Shown here piece after piece: positions 23,635 to 29,573 of a stretch of 29,573 nt of DNA. Within the stretch, counting starts at the first letter, position 1. Every line of letters begins with the position of its first letter. The stretch is from positions 1 to 29,573 of the forward strand of contig CAZASZ010000023.1 of the NCBI GenBank assembly GCA_964487925.1, given 5' to 3'. This DNA is from RI-283 sp964487925 (GTDB lineage: Bacteria > Pseudomonadota > Gammaproteobacteria > SZUA-140). The notes under the pieces were generated by a model, which did no database searches, was not told the DNA's origin, and saw only the letters and a list, made by a program, of their open reading frames with translations. The translations under genes were made by a program, and so were the position numbers.

Positions 23635-23831
23635 TTCGTCTCACCATTATTCAGCTCGTTCAGTATGGTTTTAACGCGGGCAATATTCCGGCGTACCTTC
23701 TTGAGCTGATGCACCTGGGCCAGCTGTCCGCTGCCACGCTGCATGCGCAGATTGAACTGCTCGCGAAACAGCCCCTGAAGATCTTCACGCAGGCCTTCCG
23801 CAGTCTTAGTTCTCAATTCATTCGCCTTCAT
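23631..23831 (-). CDS. rpmC: Ribosomal protein L29 (uL29)
   Basis: L29 lies at the exit tunnel, next to L23, where signal recognition particle and trigger factor dock. The 66-residue helical product begins MKANELRTKTAEGLREDL and has FREQFNLRMQRGSGQLAQVH. The ATG overlaps the rplP stop by one base (TGATG), and its stop overlaps the rpsQ ATG. Confidence 0.96.
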   Translation of the reverse strand: MKANELRTKTAEGLREDLQGLFREQFNLRMQRGSGQLAQVHQLKKVRRNIARVKTILNELNNGETK

Positions 23832-24247
23832 CACATCACCGTACGGGTAACAAATGTCGTTTTCACCGGAAGCTTGGCCGCCGCAAGTCTAAAGGCCTCA
23901 CGTGCGATCTCCTCGCTAACGCCTTCCATCTCATAGAGCATGCGACCGGGCTGAGTCAGCGCAACCCAGTACTCCACGTTGCCCTTACCCTTACCCATAC
24001 GAACCTCAATAGGCTTCTTCGTGATGGGCTTGTCAGGGAAGACCCGAATCCAAATCTTGCCGCCACGTTTGATGTAACGGGTCATTGCGCGACGTGCAGC
24101 CTCGATCTGGCGCGCCGTGATTCGACCACGGGTCGTCGCCTTCAGACCAAAGGTGCCGAAGCTGACCCGATCACCGGAACCATTGGTACAACCCCGGTTG
24201 CGGCCCTTATGCATCTTGCGAAATTTCATTCTCTTTGGCTGTAACAT
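23831..24247 (-). CDS. rplP: Ribosomal protein L16 (uL16)
   Basis: L16 helps position A-site tRNA and completes the 50S subunit. From the ATG at 24247, which has AGGAG 9 nt upstream, the product is 138 residues beginning MLQPKRMKFRKMHKGRNRG as in E. coli. A TTG two codons earlier is rejected on spacing. Later segments IWIRVFPDKPITKKP and MGKGKGNVEYWVAL are conserved. Confidence 0.97.
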   Translation of the reverse strand: MLQPKRMKFRKMHKGRNRGCTNGSGDRVSFGTFGLKATTRGRITARQIEAARRAMTRYIKRGGKIWIRVFPDKPITKKPIEVRMGKGKGNVEYWVALTQPGRMLYEMEGVSEEIAREAFRLAAAKLPVKTTFVTRTVM

Positions 24248-24259
24248 CGCCAACTACTC

Positions 24260-24937
24260 CTAACTAGCAACGGCTTTGGCAGCGTCGCCCTGGGGCTCCT
24301 CGCCAAGCTTGTTATAAATCTCGCCCTTGAAGATCCAGACCTTGATTCCGATCACGCCGGAAGGGGTGCTGGCCTCACAAAAGCCGTAGTCGATATCTGC
24401 GCGCAGCGTGTGCAAGGGTACACGCCCCTCGCGATACCACTCACTACGTGCGATTTCAGCGCCGTTCAAACGACCCGACACATGAACCTTGATACCCTGG
24501 GCGCCAAGTCGCATCGTGTTGGTCACGGCGCGTTTCATGGCGCGGCGAAACATGATACGACGTTCGATCTGCTGGGCCACGCTCTCGGCAACAAGCTGAG
24601 CGTCAAGCTCCGGCTTGCGAATCTCCTCGATATTGATCCGGACCGGCACACCCATCATCGCAGCGACTTCCTTGCGCAGCTGATCGATCTCATCACCCTT
24701 CTTGCCGATGACCATGCCTGGACGCGCGGTGCTGATGATGATGTTGGCTGTCTTGGCGGGCCGCTCAATCTGGATCCGGCTGACAGATGCCTGACGGAGC
24801 TTGTCCTTCAAGAAGTTCCGCACCTTAATATCAGTGTTCAGGTAATCGGCGTAGTCCTGGCTATTCGCATACCACGTCGAAACCCAGTTCTTGACGATAC
24901 CGAGACGTATGCCGGTTGGATGTACTTTTTGACCCAT
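24260..24937 (-). CDS. rpsC: Ribosomal protein S3 (uS3)
   Basis: S3 lies at the mRNA entry channel and has helicase-related function. The 225-residue product begins MGQKVHPTGIRLG and has a KH domain with the GKKG loop at 78-81, followed by RRIMFRRAMKRAV, the GIKVHVSGRLNGAEIAR segment and GVIGIKVWIFKGE. It lies 14 bp after rplV and 12 bp before rplP. Confidence 0.98.
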   Translation of the reverse strand: MGQKVHPTGIRLGIVKNWVSTWYANSQDYADYLNTDIKVRNFLKDKLRQASVSRIQIERPAKTANIIISTARPGMVIGKKGDEIDQLRKEVAAMMGVPVRINIEEIRKPELDAQLVAESVAQQIERRIMFRRAMKRAVTNTMRLGAQGIKVHVSGRLNGAEIARSEWYREGRVPLHTLRADIDYGFCEASTPSGVIGIKVWIFKGEIYNKLGEEPQGDAAKAVAS

Positions 24938-24951
24938 ACTAATACTCTCTA

Positions 24952-25284
24952 TTAATTGTCGCTGACGGCAACAGTGATATGGCTGCCACGCTTGAGGATA
25001 CGATCGCCACGACCACGGGCACGCGCCCGGAATCGCTTATAGGTCGGCCCCTCGTCCACACAGATCCGGCTTACCTTGAGCTCATCAACATCCGCACCGT
25101 CGTTATGCTCGGCATTGGCAATCGCGGATTCGAGGACCTTCTTAATGATCGCAGCGGCCTTTTTCTCGCTAAAACGAAGAATATTCAGCGCCCTTTCGAC
25201 AGGCATGCCACGGACCTGATCCGCAACCAGTCGGCACTTTTGCGCCGATATTCTTGTATTTTTCAGTCGTGAATACGTTTCCAT
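24952..25284 (-). CDS. rplV: Ribosomal protein L22 (uL22)
   Basis: L22 lines the peptide exit tunnel with a long hairpin. The 110-residue product has ISAQKCRLVADQVRGMPVER, the middle helices, and the hairpin and tail containing DEGPTYKRFRARARGRGDRI and SHITVAVSDN. It is 11 bp after rpsS. Confidence 0.97.
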   Translation of the reverse strand: METYSRLKNTRISAQKCRLVADQVRGMPVERALNILRFSEKKAAAIIKKVLESAIANAEHNDGADVDELKVSRICVDEGPTYKRFRARARGRGDRILKRGSHITVAVSDN

Positions 25285-25295
25285 TGATGCACCTG

Positions 25296-25568
25296 TTACC
25301 TAGACTTTTTATCCCCGGAATGGCCCTTGAATGTGCGCGTACCCGCGAATTCACCCAGTTTGTGGCCGACCATGTTTTCAGAAACCAAAACAGGGACATG
25401 CTGTTTGCCGTTATGGACCGCAATCGTCAGGCCGACCATATCGGGGAAGATCATCGATCGCCTGGACCAAGTTTTGATGGGTCTCTTGTTCCCGGTCTCA
25501 ATCGCCGTCATGACCTTACCAATCAGAGATTGATCAATAAAAGGCCCTTTTTTAATCGAACGCGGCAT
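25296..25568 (-). CDS. rpsS: Ribosomal protein S19 (uS19)
   Basis: S19 pairs with S13 in the 30S head. The 90-residue product begins MPRSIKKGPFIDQSLIGKV and has TWSRRSMIFPDMVGLTIAVH, HNGKQHVPVLVSENMVGHKL and GEFAGTRTFKGHSG. It follows rplB by 32 bp. Confidence 0.97.
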   Translation of the reverse strand: MPRSIKKGPFIDQSLIGKVMTAIETGNKRPIKTWSRRSMIFPDMVGLTIAVHNGKQHVPVLVSENMVGHKLGEFAGTRTFKGHSGDKKSR

Positions 25569-25600
25569 AACTAACCTCTGTATTTATAATCCGAAAAATC

Positions 25601-26428
25601 CTATCGAGCCTTACGACGACGAATTATCATCGACTGGCCACGCTTATTCGTCCGGGTCTTGTAACCCTTGGTCGGCACGCCCCAAGGCGTGACCGGATGG
25701 CGACCACCGGACGTACGACCCTCACCGCCACCGTGCGGGTGATCCACTGGGTTCATGGCAACACCACGTACTGTCGGGCGCTTGCCTCTCCAGCGAACGG
25801 CGCCGGCCTTCCCGAGTGACCGCAGACCGTGCTCGGAGTTACCAACTTCTCCAATCGTGGCCATGCAATCGATCAAGATCTTACGCATCTCACCCGATCG
25901 CAAACGAAGGATGGCATGTGGCCCCTCCTTCGCGACAAGCTGAACCGAAGTACCGGCACTGCGCGCGATCTGGGCGCCCTTGCCAGGCTTCATCTCTACG
26001 CAGTGAACCACACTACCCACAGGAATGTGGCGCATAGGCATCGCATTACCCGGCTTGATCGGTGCATCCTTAGACGCAATGACCGGGTCACCGGCAGACA
26101 GATTCTTGGGCGCAATAATATAGCGCCGTTCGCCGTCCGCGTACAGGATCAAAGCGATATTCGCGGAACGATTGGGATCGTACTCAAGACGCTCGACACG
26201 ACCGGGGATATCAGTCTTGTTACGCTTGAAGTCGATCACGCGGTAGTGCTGCTTATGACCACCGCCTTGATGCCGAACCGTGATGCGGCCATTGTTGTTA
26301 CGGCCCGCATTGTTGGTCTGTCTCTCCAGCAATGGCGCATGAGGCTTGCCCTTGTGCAGTTCTGGATTGACGACCTTGACGACGAAGCGGCTGCCTGCCG
26401 ATGTCGGTTTTGTCTTTACGATTGCCAT
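25601..26428 (-). CDS. rplB: Ribosomal protein L2 (uL2)
   Basis: L2 is essential for subunit joining and sits near the peptidyl transferase centre. The 275-residue product has GRNNNGRITVRHQGGGHKQH, LSAGDPVIASKDAPIKPGNA, the C-terminal signature AMNPVDHPHGGGEGRTSGG and a basic tail RGQSMIIRRRKAR. It lies 27 bp after rplW. Length is normal. Confidence 0.98.
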   Translation of the reverse strand: MAIVKTKPTSAGSRFVVKVVNPELHKGKPHAPLLERQTNNAGRNNNGRITVRHQGGGHKQHYRVIDFKRNKTDIPGRVERLEYDPNRSANIALILYADGERRYIIAPKNLSAGDPVIASKDAPIKPGNAMPMRHIPVGSVVHCVEMKPGKGAQIARSAGTSVQLVAKEGPHAILRLRSGEMRKILIDCMATIGEVGNSEHGLRSLGKAGAVRWRGKRPTVRGVAMNPVDHPHGGGEGRTSGGRHPVTPWGVPTKGYKTRTNKRGQSMIIRRRKAR

Positions 26429-26455
26429 GATATTAAAGCCTTGGAAATTAATATG

Positions 26456-26752
26456 TTATTGAGGACCCATAAGGTCGATTTCAAAACCGGGCTTCAGGGC
26501 CACGTAGGCCTTTCTGACCCCATTTCTGCGCCCCAATCTGGCACCGGTACGCTTGGCCTTACCCTTGATATTGACCGTACACACGTTCTGTACTTCAACG
26601 TTGAACAACGATTCAACAGCGCCACGGATCTCGACCTTGGTCGCATCGCTGGCAACTTTGAAGACATATTGATTTCCGCTTTCGGACGCATTAGCGGCCT
26701 TTTCCGAAACGTGTGGGGCCAGTAGCACCTGCAGTAATCTTTCTTGGTTCAT
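26456..26752 (-). CDS. rplW: Ribosomal protein L23 (uL23)
   Basis: L23 at the exit tunnel is the docking site for trigger factor and SRP. The 98-residue product begins MNQERLLQVLLAPHVSEKA and has NQYVFKVASDATKVEIRGAV and the ending AYVALKPGFEIDLMGPQ. Its ATG overlaps the rplD stop by 4 bp. Confidence 0.97.
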   Translation of the reverse strand: MNQERLLQVLLAPHVSEKAANASESGNQYVFKVASDATKVEIRGAVESLFNVEVQNVCTVNIKGKAKRTGARLGRRNGVRKAYVALKPGFEIDLMGPQ

Positions 26753-27372
26753 ACCAATCGTGCCTCGATTTGCTTGACGACCTCAGAATCCATAACGACA
26801 CGATCGTAACGGACGAGGTCATAGGGATTAAGTTCCGTCGAGGTGATCACCTTAACTTGATGCAGATTCCGCGCCGCCAGCATGAGGTTCACGTCAACTT
26901 CGGAGACCACGATCAACACCTGGTCCAAACCAAGCGCACTCAGTTTGCCAACCAGAGTCTTGGTCTTTGGCTCATCGATAGACAAGCCATCAATGATCTG
27001 AAGACGCTCCTGACGATTCAGCTCCGAAAGGATGGAGCGCATCGCGGCACGGTACATCTTCTTATTGACCTTCTGCTCATAGTTAGCAGGACGGGCTGCA
27101 AAGGTAACGCCACCGCTGCGCCACAGCGGGCTGCGACTCGTACCCGCACGGGCGCGACCACTACCTTTCTGGCGCCAGGGCTTGGCGCCGCCGCCACGCA
27201 CATCGGAACGCGTCTTTTGGGCGCGTGTACCGGACCGTGCGCCGGCCAGATAGGCCGTGACGACCTGATGCACCAGGGCCTCGTTATAGTCTGCTGCGAA
27301 GGCGGTATCGGAGACCATTACGTTGGTACCCGTAGCCTTTCCGCTATCTGATATTACTGTCAATTCCATCAT
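26749..27372 (-). CDS. rplD: Ribosomal protein L4 (uL4)
   Basis: L4 lines the exit tunnel and in E. coli also represses the S10 operon. The 207-residue product has FAADYNEALVHQVVTAYLAG, the tunnel loop with GGGAKPWRQKGSGRARAG and SPLWRSGGVTFAARP, and KVNKKMYRAAMRSILSELNR. Two adjacent ATG codons (27372, 27369) follow GAGGA; the second matches the E. coli N-terminus (MEL). It is 7 bp after rplC. Confidence 0.97.
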   Translation of the reverse strand: MMELTVISDSGKATGTNVMVSDTAFAADYNEALVHQVVTAYLAGARSGTRAQKTRSDVRGGGAKPWRQKGSGRARAGTSRSPLWRSGGVTFAARPANYEQKVNKKMYRAAMRSILSELNRQERLQIIDGLSIDEPKTKTLVGKLSALGLDQVLIVVSEVDVNLMLAARNLHQVKVITSTELNPYDLVRYDRVVMDSEVVKQIEARLV

Positions 27373-27379
27373 TATTTCC

Positions 27380-28024
27380 TCAACGCGCCTTGACCGAGGG
27401 CTTGATGATCACGTTACCACCGGCAGCACCGGGGACGGCCCCCTTGATCAAGATGACATTACGTTCCCCATCAACCCGCACAACCTCGAGATTCTGGGTA
27501 GTGCGACGGACATTACCCATATGACCGGCCATCTTCTTCCCCTTGAACACGCGGCCCGGGGTCTGGTTCTGACCGATCGAACCGGGTGCACGATGAGAGA
27601 GCGAGTTACCGTGCGTGGCGTCCTGCATCGCGAAATTATGCCGCTTAACGCCGCCCGCGAAGCCCTTACCGATCGTCGTCCCGGTCACATCGACTATCTG
27701 ACCGGCCTCAAACGTCGACACCGTCAGCTCGGAACCCACCGCAAGTTCAGCTACATCGCTGTCGCCATCAAGGCGGAATTCCCACAGACCGCGGCCAGCC
27801 TCAACCCCTGCCTTGGCGAAGTGTCCCGCCATCGGCTTGGTCACACGACTAGCACGGCGGCTACCGGTCGTGACCTGGAGGGCGCTGTAACCGTCCGTAT
27901 CCTGGGTCTTGACCTGGCTGATCCTGTTGGGCTGGACCTCGATAACGGTAACAGGAATCGATGCGCCCTCGTCCGTAAAGACGCGAGTCATGCCACATTT
28001 TCTTCCGATCAGACCAATAGCCAT
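27380..28024 (-). CDS. rplC: Ribosomal protein L3 (uL3)
   Basis: L3 starts 50S assembly and reaches into the peptidyl transferase region. From the ATG at 28024 the product is 214 residues, beginning MAIGLIGRKCGMTRVFTDEG. It carries HFAKAGVEAGRGLWEFRLDG and the conserved GSIGQNQTPGRVFKGKKMAG loop with the glutamine that is methylated in E. coli. A start three codons upstream has AGAGG only 2 nt away; the chosen ATG has it at 9 nt. It is preceded by a 129-bp spacer. Confidence 0.97.
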   Translation of the reverse strand: MAIGLIGRKCGMTRVFTDEGASIPVTVIEVQPNRISQVKTQDTDGYSALQVTTGSRRASRVTKPMAGHFAKAGVEAGRGLWEFRLDGDSDVAELAVGSELTVSTFEAGQIVDVTGTTIGKGFAGGVKRHNFAMQDATHGNSLSHRAPGSIGQNQTPGRVFKGKKMAGHMGNVRRTTQNLEVVRVDGERNVILIKGAVPGAAGGNVIIKPSVKAR

Positions 28025-28049
28025 CTCTCTCATAACCTCTTGCCGTTAT

Positions 28050-28086
28050 TTCCGCCCGGCGCCTTACCGGTACATGTCAGGCGGAA
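28050..28086 (-). promoter_or_regulatory. Stem-loop in the rpsJ-rplC spacer
   Basis: TTCCGCC (28050-28056) and GGCGGAA (28080-28086) form a perfect 7-bp stem; an inner CCGG/CCGG pairing is possible. It lies 25-62 nt before rplC. A further GCGG-loop-CCGC stem is found nearby (28109-28122). The spacer is much longer than the E. coli rpsJ-rplC junction. It may be a translational control element. Confidence 0.35.
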
Positions 28087-28153
28087 TGCATTTTTCTCAG
28101 TTCCGGGTGCGGTCACTGCCGCGTCAAACTACCCCGGTCATTCTTTATAGTTA

Positions 28154-28471
28154 CTAATTCAACTTAATCTGAACATCCACGCCAGCGGCCAGATCCAACT
28201 TCATCAGCGCGTCAACTGTCTTGTCCGTAGGCTCAACAATATCCATCAGACGCTTATAGGTCCTGATCTCATACTGATCCCGGGCGTCTTTGTTGACGTG
28301 CGGAGAAATCAGGATGGTGAAGCGTTCCTTGCGGGTCGGCAGCGGGATCGGCCCCTTGACCTGGGCGCCCGTGCGCTTAGCCGTGTCCACGATTTCCCGT
28401 GCGGACCGGTCGATCAGACGATGATCGAATGCCTTAAGACGAATACGAATTGTTTGACCTGCAGTTGCCAT
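28154..28471 (-). CDS. rpsJ: Ribosomal protein S10 (uS10, NusE)
   Basis: S10 belongs to the 30S head and, as NusE, also links ribosome and RNA polymerase through NusB and NusG. The 105-residue product has IRIRLKAFDHRLIDRSAREI, the loop VKGPIPLPTRKERFTIL and SPHVNKDARDQYEIRTYKR. It follows tuf by 101 bp and opens the S10 operon. No convincing promoter is seen in that gap. Confidence 0.98.
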   Translation of the reverse strand: MATAGQTIRIRLKAFDHRLIDRSAREIVDTAKRTGAQVKGPIPLPTRKERFTILISPHVNKDARDQYEIRTYKRLMDIVEPTDKTVDALMKLDLAAGVDVQIKLN

Positions 28472-28503
28472 AGTCTGACCCGTTTACCAATCTGTTAATC
28501 ATC

Positions 28504-28553
28504 GCCGAAGGCCACAAGGGCCATTCGGCATCCCGGCACGAAATTCAGTGCCG
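28504..28553 (-). other. Two tandem hairpins between tuf and rpsJ
   Basis: GCCGAAGGCC (28504-28513) pairs with GGCCATTCGGC (28519-28529) with one bulged A, and CGGCAC (28534-28539) pairs with GTGCCG (28548-28553). Neither is followed by a T-run on the minus strand. They could be a partial terminator, a processing site or a leader structure for rpsJ. Confidence 0.45.
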
Positions 28554-28572
28554 TCGTTTTCTATACGCTTGC

Positions 28573-29573
28573 TTACTCGATGATCTTTGCGACGACGCCG
28601 GCGCCAACGGTTCGACCACCCTCTCGGATAGCGAAACGCAGCCCGTCTTCCATCGCGATCGGTGCGATCAGGCTCACCGTCATCTTGACGTTGTCACCAG
28701 GCATCACCATCTCCACGCCTTCCGGCAGGTCACACGCACCCGTTACGTCCGTCGTACGGAAGTAAAACTGCGGCCGATAACCATTGAAGAACGGCGTATG
28801 ACGACCACCTTCATCCTTCGACAGAATGTAGACCTCAGCCTCAAACTTCGTGTGCGGCGTGATCGAACCCGGCTTGGCCAGCACCTGGCCACGCTCAACT
28901 TCCTCTCGCTTCGTGCCGCGCAGCAGCACACCGACGTTATCACCCGCCTGGCCCTGGTCAAGCAGCTTGCGGAACATCTCAACACCCGTACACGTCGTCT
29001 TCACGGTGTCACGGATACCGACAATCGCCACTTCCTCGCCCACCTTGATGACGCCACGTTCAACTCGGCCCGTCACCACGGTGCCGCGACCCGAGATCGA
29101 GAACACGTCCTCAACCGGCATCAGGAAGTCTCCGTCAATCGCACGCTCCGGCTCAGGAATGTAGCTGTCCATCGCCTCAACCAGCTTCAGAATCGCCGGC
29201 ACGCCAATCTCAGAAGTGTCGCCTTCCAGCGCCTTCAGCGCCGATCCCACGACGATCGGGGTGTCGTCGCCAGGAAAGTCGTAGCTGTCCAGCAGCTCTC
29301 GAATCTCCATCTCAACCAGCTCCAGCAGCTCGGCGTCGTCGACCATGTCGGCCTTGTTCATGAACACCACAATATAAGGCACGCCAACCTGACGACTCAG
29401 CAGAATGTGCTCGCGCGTCTGCGGCATCGGGCCATCGGCTGCACTACATACCAGGATCGCACCGTCCATCTGCGCCGCACCCGTGATCATGTTCTTCACG
29501 TAATCGGCGTGTCCCGGGCAGTCAACGTGCGCATAGTGCCGATTGTCAGACTCGTACTCCACGTGCGCCGTCG
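28573..29573 (-). CDS. tuf: Elongation factor Tu (5' end outside the window)
   Basis: EF-Tu carries aminoacyl-tRNA to the ribosome as a GTP complex. The frame is open to the window edge and starts inside the protein at TAHVEYESDNRH, so about the first 64 residues (P-loop and switch I) are missing. Seen are the G3 motif DCPGHADYVKNM, the G4 motif NKADMVDD, the domain 2 segment SISGRGTVVTGRVERGVIKV and the domain 3 ending RTVGAGVVAKIIE. The sequence is complete at the C-terminus. In this group tuf normally follows rpsL-rpsG-fusA, which would lie beyond 29573. Confidence 0.98.
   Translation of the reverse strand, partial: TAHVEYESDNRHYAHVDCPGHADYVKNMITGAAQMDGAILVCSAADGPMPQTREHILLSRQVGVPYIVVFMNKADMVDDAELLELVEMEIRELLDSYDFPGDDTPIVVGSALKALEGDTSEIGVPAILKLVEAMDSYIPEPERAIDGDFLMPVEDVFSISGRGTVVTGRVERGVIKVGEEVAIVGIRDTVKTTCTGVEMFRKLLDQGQAGDNVGVLLRGTKREEVERGQVLAKPGSITPHTKFEAEVYILSKDEGGRHTPFFNGYRPQFYFRTTDVTGACDLPEGVEMVMPGDNVKMTVSLIAPIAMEDGLRFAIREGGRTVGAGVVAKIIE

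Noticed and set aside
25829..26725. 298-codon open frame on the plus strand opposite rplB and rplW
   Set aside because: It lies wholly antisense to two certain ribosomal-protein genes, and its translation resembles no known protein; such mirror frames are common in GC-rich coding DNA.
27323..28150. 275-codon open frame on the plus strand opposite rplC
   Set aside because: Antisense shadow of rplC and its leader, with no ribosome site or recognisable domain.
28025..28153. Micro-ORFs MTGVV and MHSA in the rpsJ-rplC spacer
   Set aside because: Too short, and without ribosome sites or any pattern.
28560..28600. TATAGA as a -10 element for rpsJ
   Set aside because: No acceptable -35 element at 16-18 bp; it lies at the end of tuf and before two hairpins.
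1..29573. tRNA, rRNA, CRISPR, IS element or phage attachment site
   Set aside because: None seen: spacers are short, no regularly spaced repeats, no transposase motifs and no cloverleaf structures were found by eye.

Overview
The window is a stretch of gammaproteobacterial chromosome in which every recognisable gene lies on the minus strand, so transcription runs from position 29573 down to 1. It joins the large ribosomal-protein supercluster (S10, spc and alpha operons) to a flagellar export and chemotaxis cluster. The case for Gammaproteobacteria rests on the S10-spc-alpha order with secY and rpmJ inside it, the tuf-rpsJ junction, a CheY/CheZ pair, FlhF/FlhG as in polar flagellates, and sigma-54-type promoters ahead of flagellar genes. 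I cannot place it to genus. A run of exactly 100 N inside flhA shows the sequence comes from a scaffolded draft or metagenome assembly.

Layout in the direction of transcription. (1) 29573-28154: the 3' part of tuf, a 101-bp spacer with two hairpins, and rpsJ. (2) 28024-23374: the rest of the S10 operon (rplC, rplD, rplW, rplB, rpsS, rplV, rpsC, rplP, rpmC, rpsQ). (3) 23373-17710: a sigma-70-type promoter just after rpsQ, then the spc operon (rplN, rplX, rplE, rpsN, rpsH, rplF, rplR, rpsE, rpmD, rplO, secY, rpmJ). (4) 17688-14488: a second sigma-70-type promoter, then the alpha operon (rpsM, rpsK, rpsD, rpoA, rplQ), closed by a 17-bp perfect-stem terminator. (5) 14477-12547: two genes that belong to neither system, a DUF62-type S-adenosylmethionine hydrolase and an AI-2E/PerM-family membrane protein. 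(6) 12473-1: fliK and fliL, each behind a sigma-54 (-24/-12) promoter, followed by fliM, fliN, fliO, fliP, fliQ, fliR, flhB, flhA, flhF, flhG, fliA, cheY, cheZ and the first codons of a probable cheA.

The flagellar part encodes the type III export gate (FlhA, FlhB, FliP, FliQ, FliR, FliO), the hook-length ruler FliK, switch proteins FliM and FliN, the stator-associated FliL, the polar placement and number controllers FlhF and FlhG, the late sigma factor FliA, and the CheY/CheZ phospho-relay that acts on FliM. Many junctions overlap by 1-14 bp, which suggests translational coupling. The usual upstream partners (fliE-fliJ, fleQ/fleS/fleR, filament genes) are not here.

The points most worth a second look are the two sigma-54 promoters, a four-cysteine (zinc-type) ribosomal protein S4, a 193-bp rpsD-rpoA spacer holding a hairpin and an arginine-rich micro-ORF, a structured spacer between rpsJ and rplC, and the SAM hydrolase gene that starts 11 nt after the ribosomal terminator. 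I found no wholly new system. No tRNA, rRNA, insertion sequence or CRISPR array was seen, and no gene-free stretch exceeds 300 bp.
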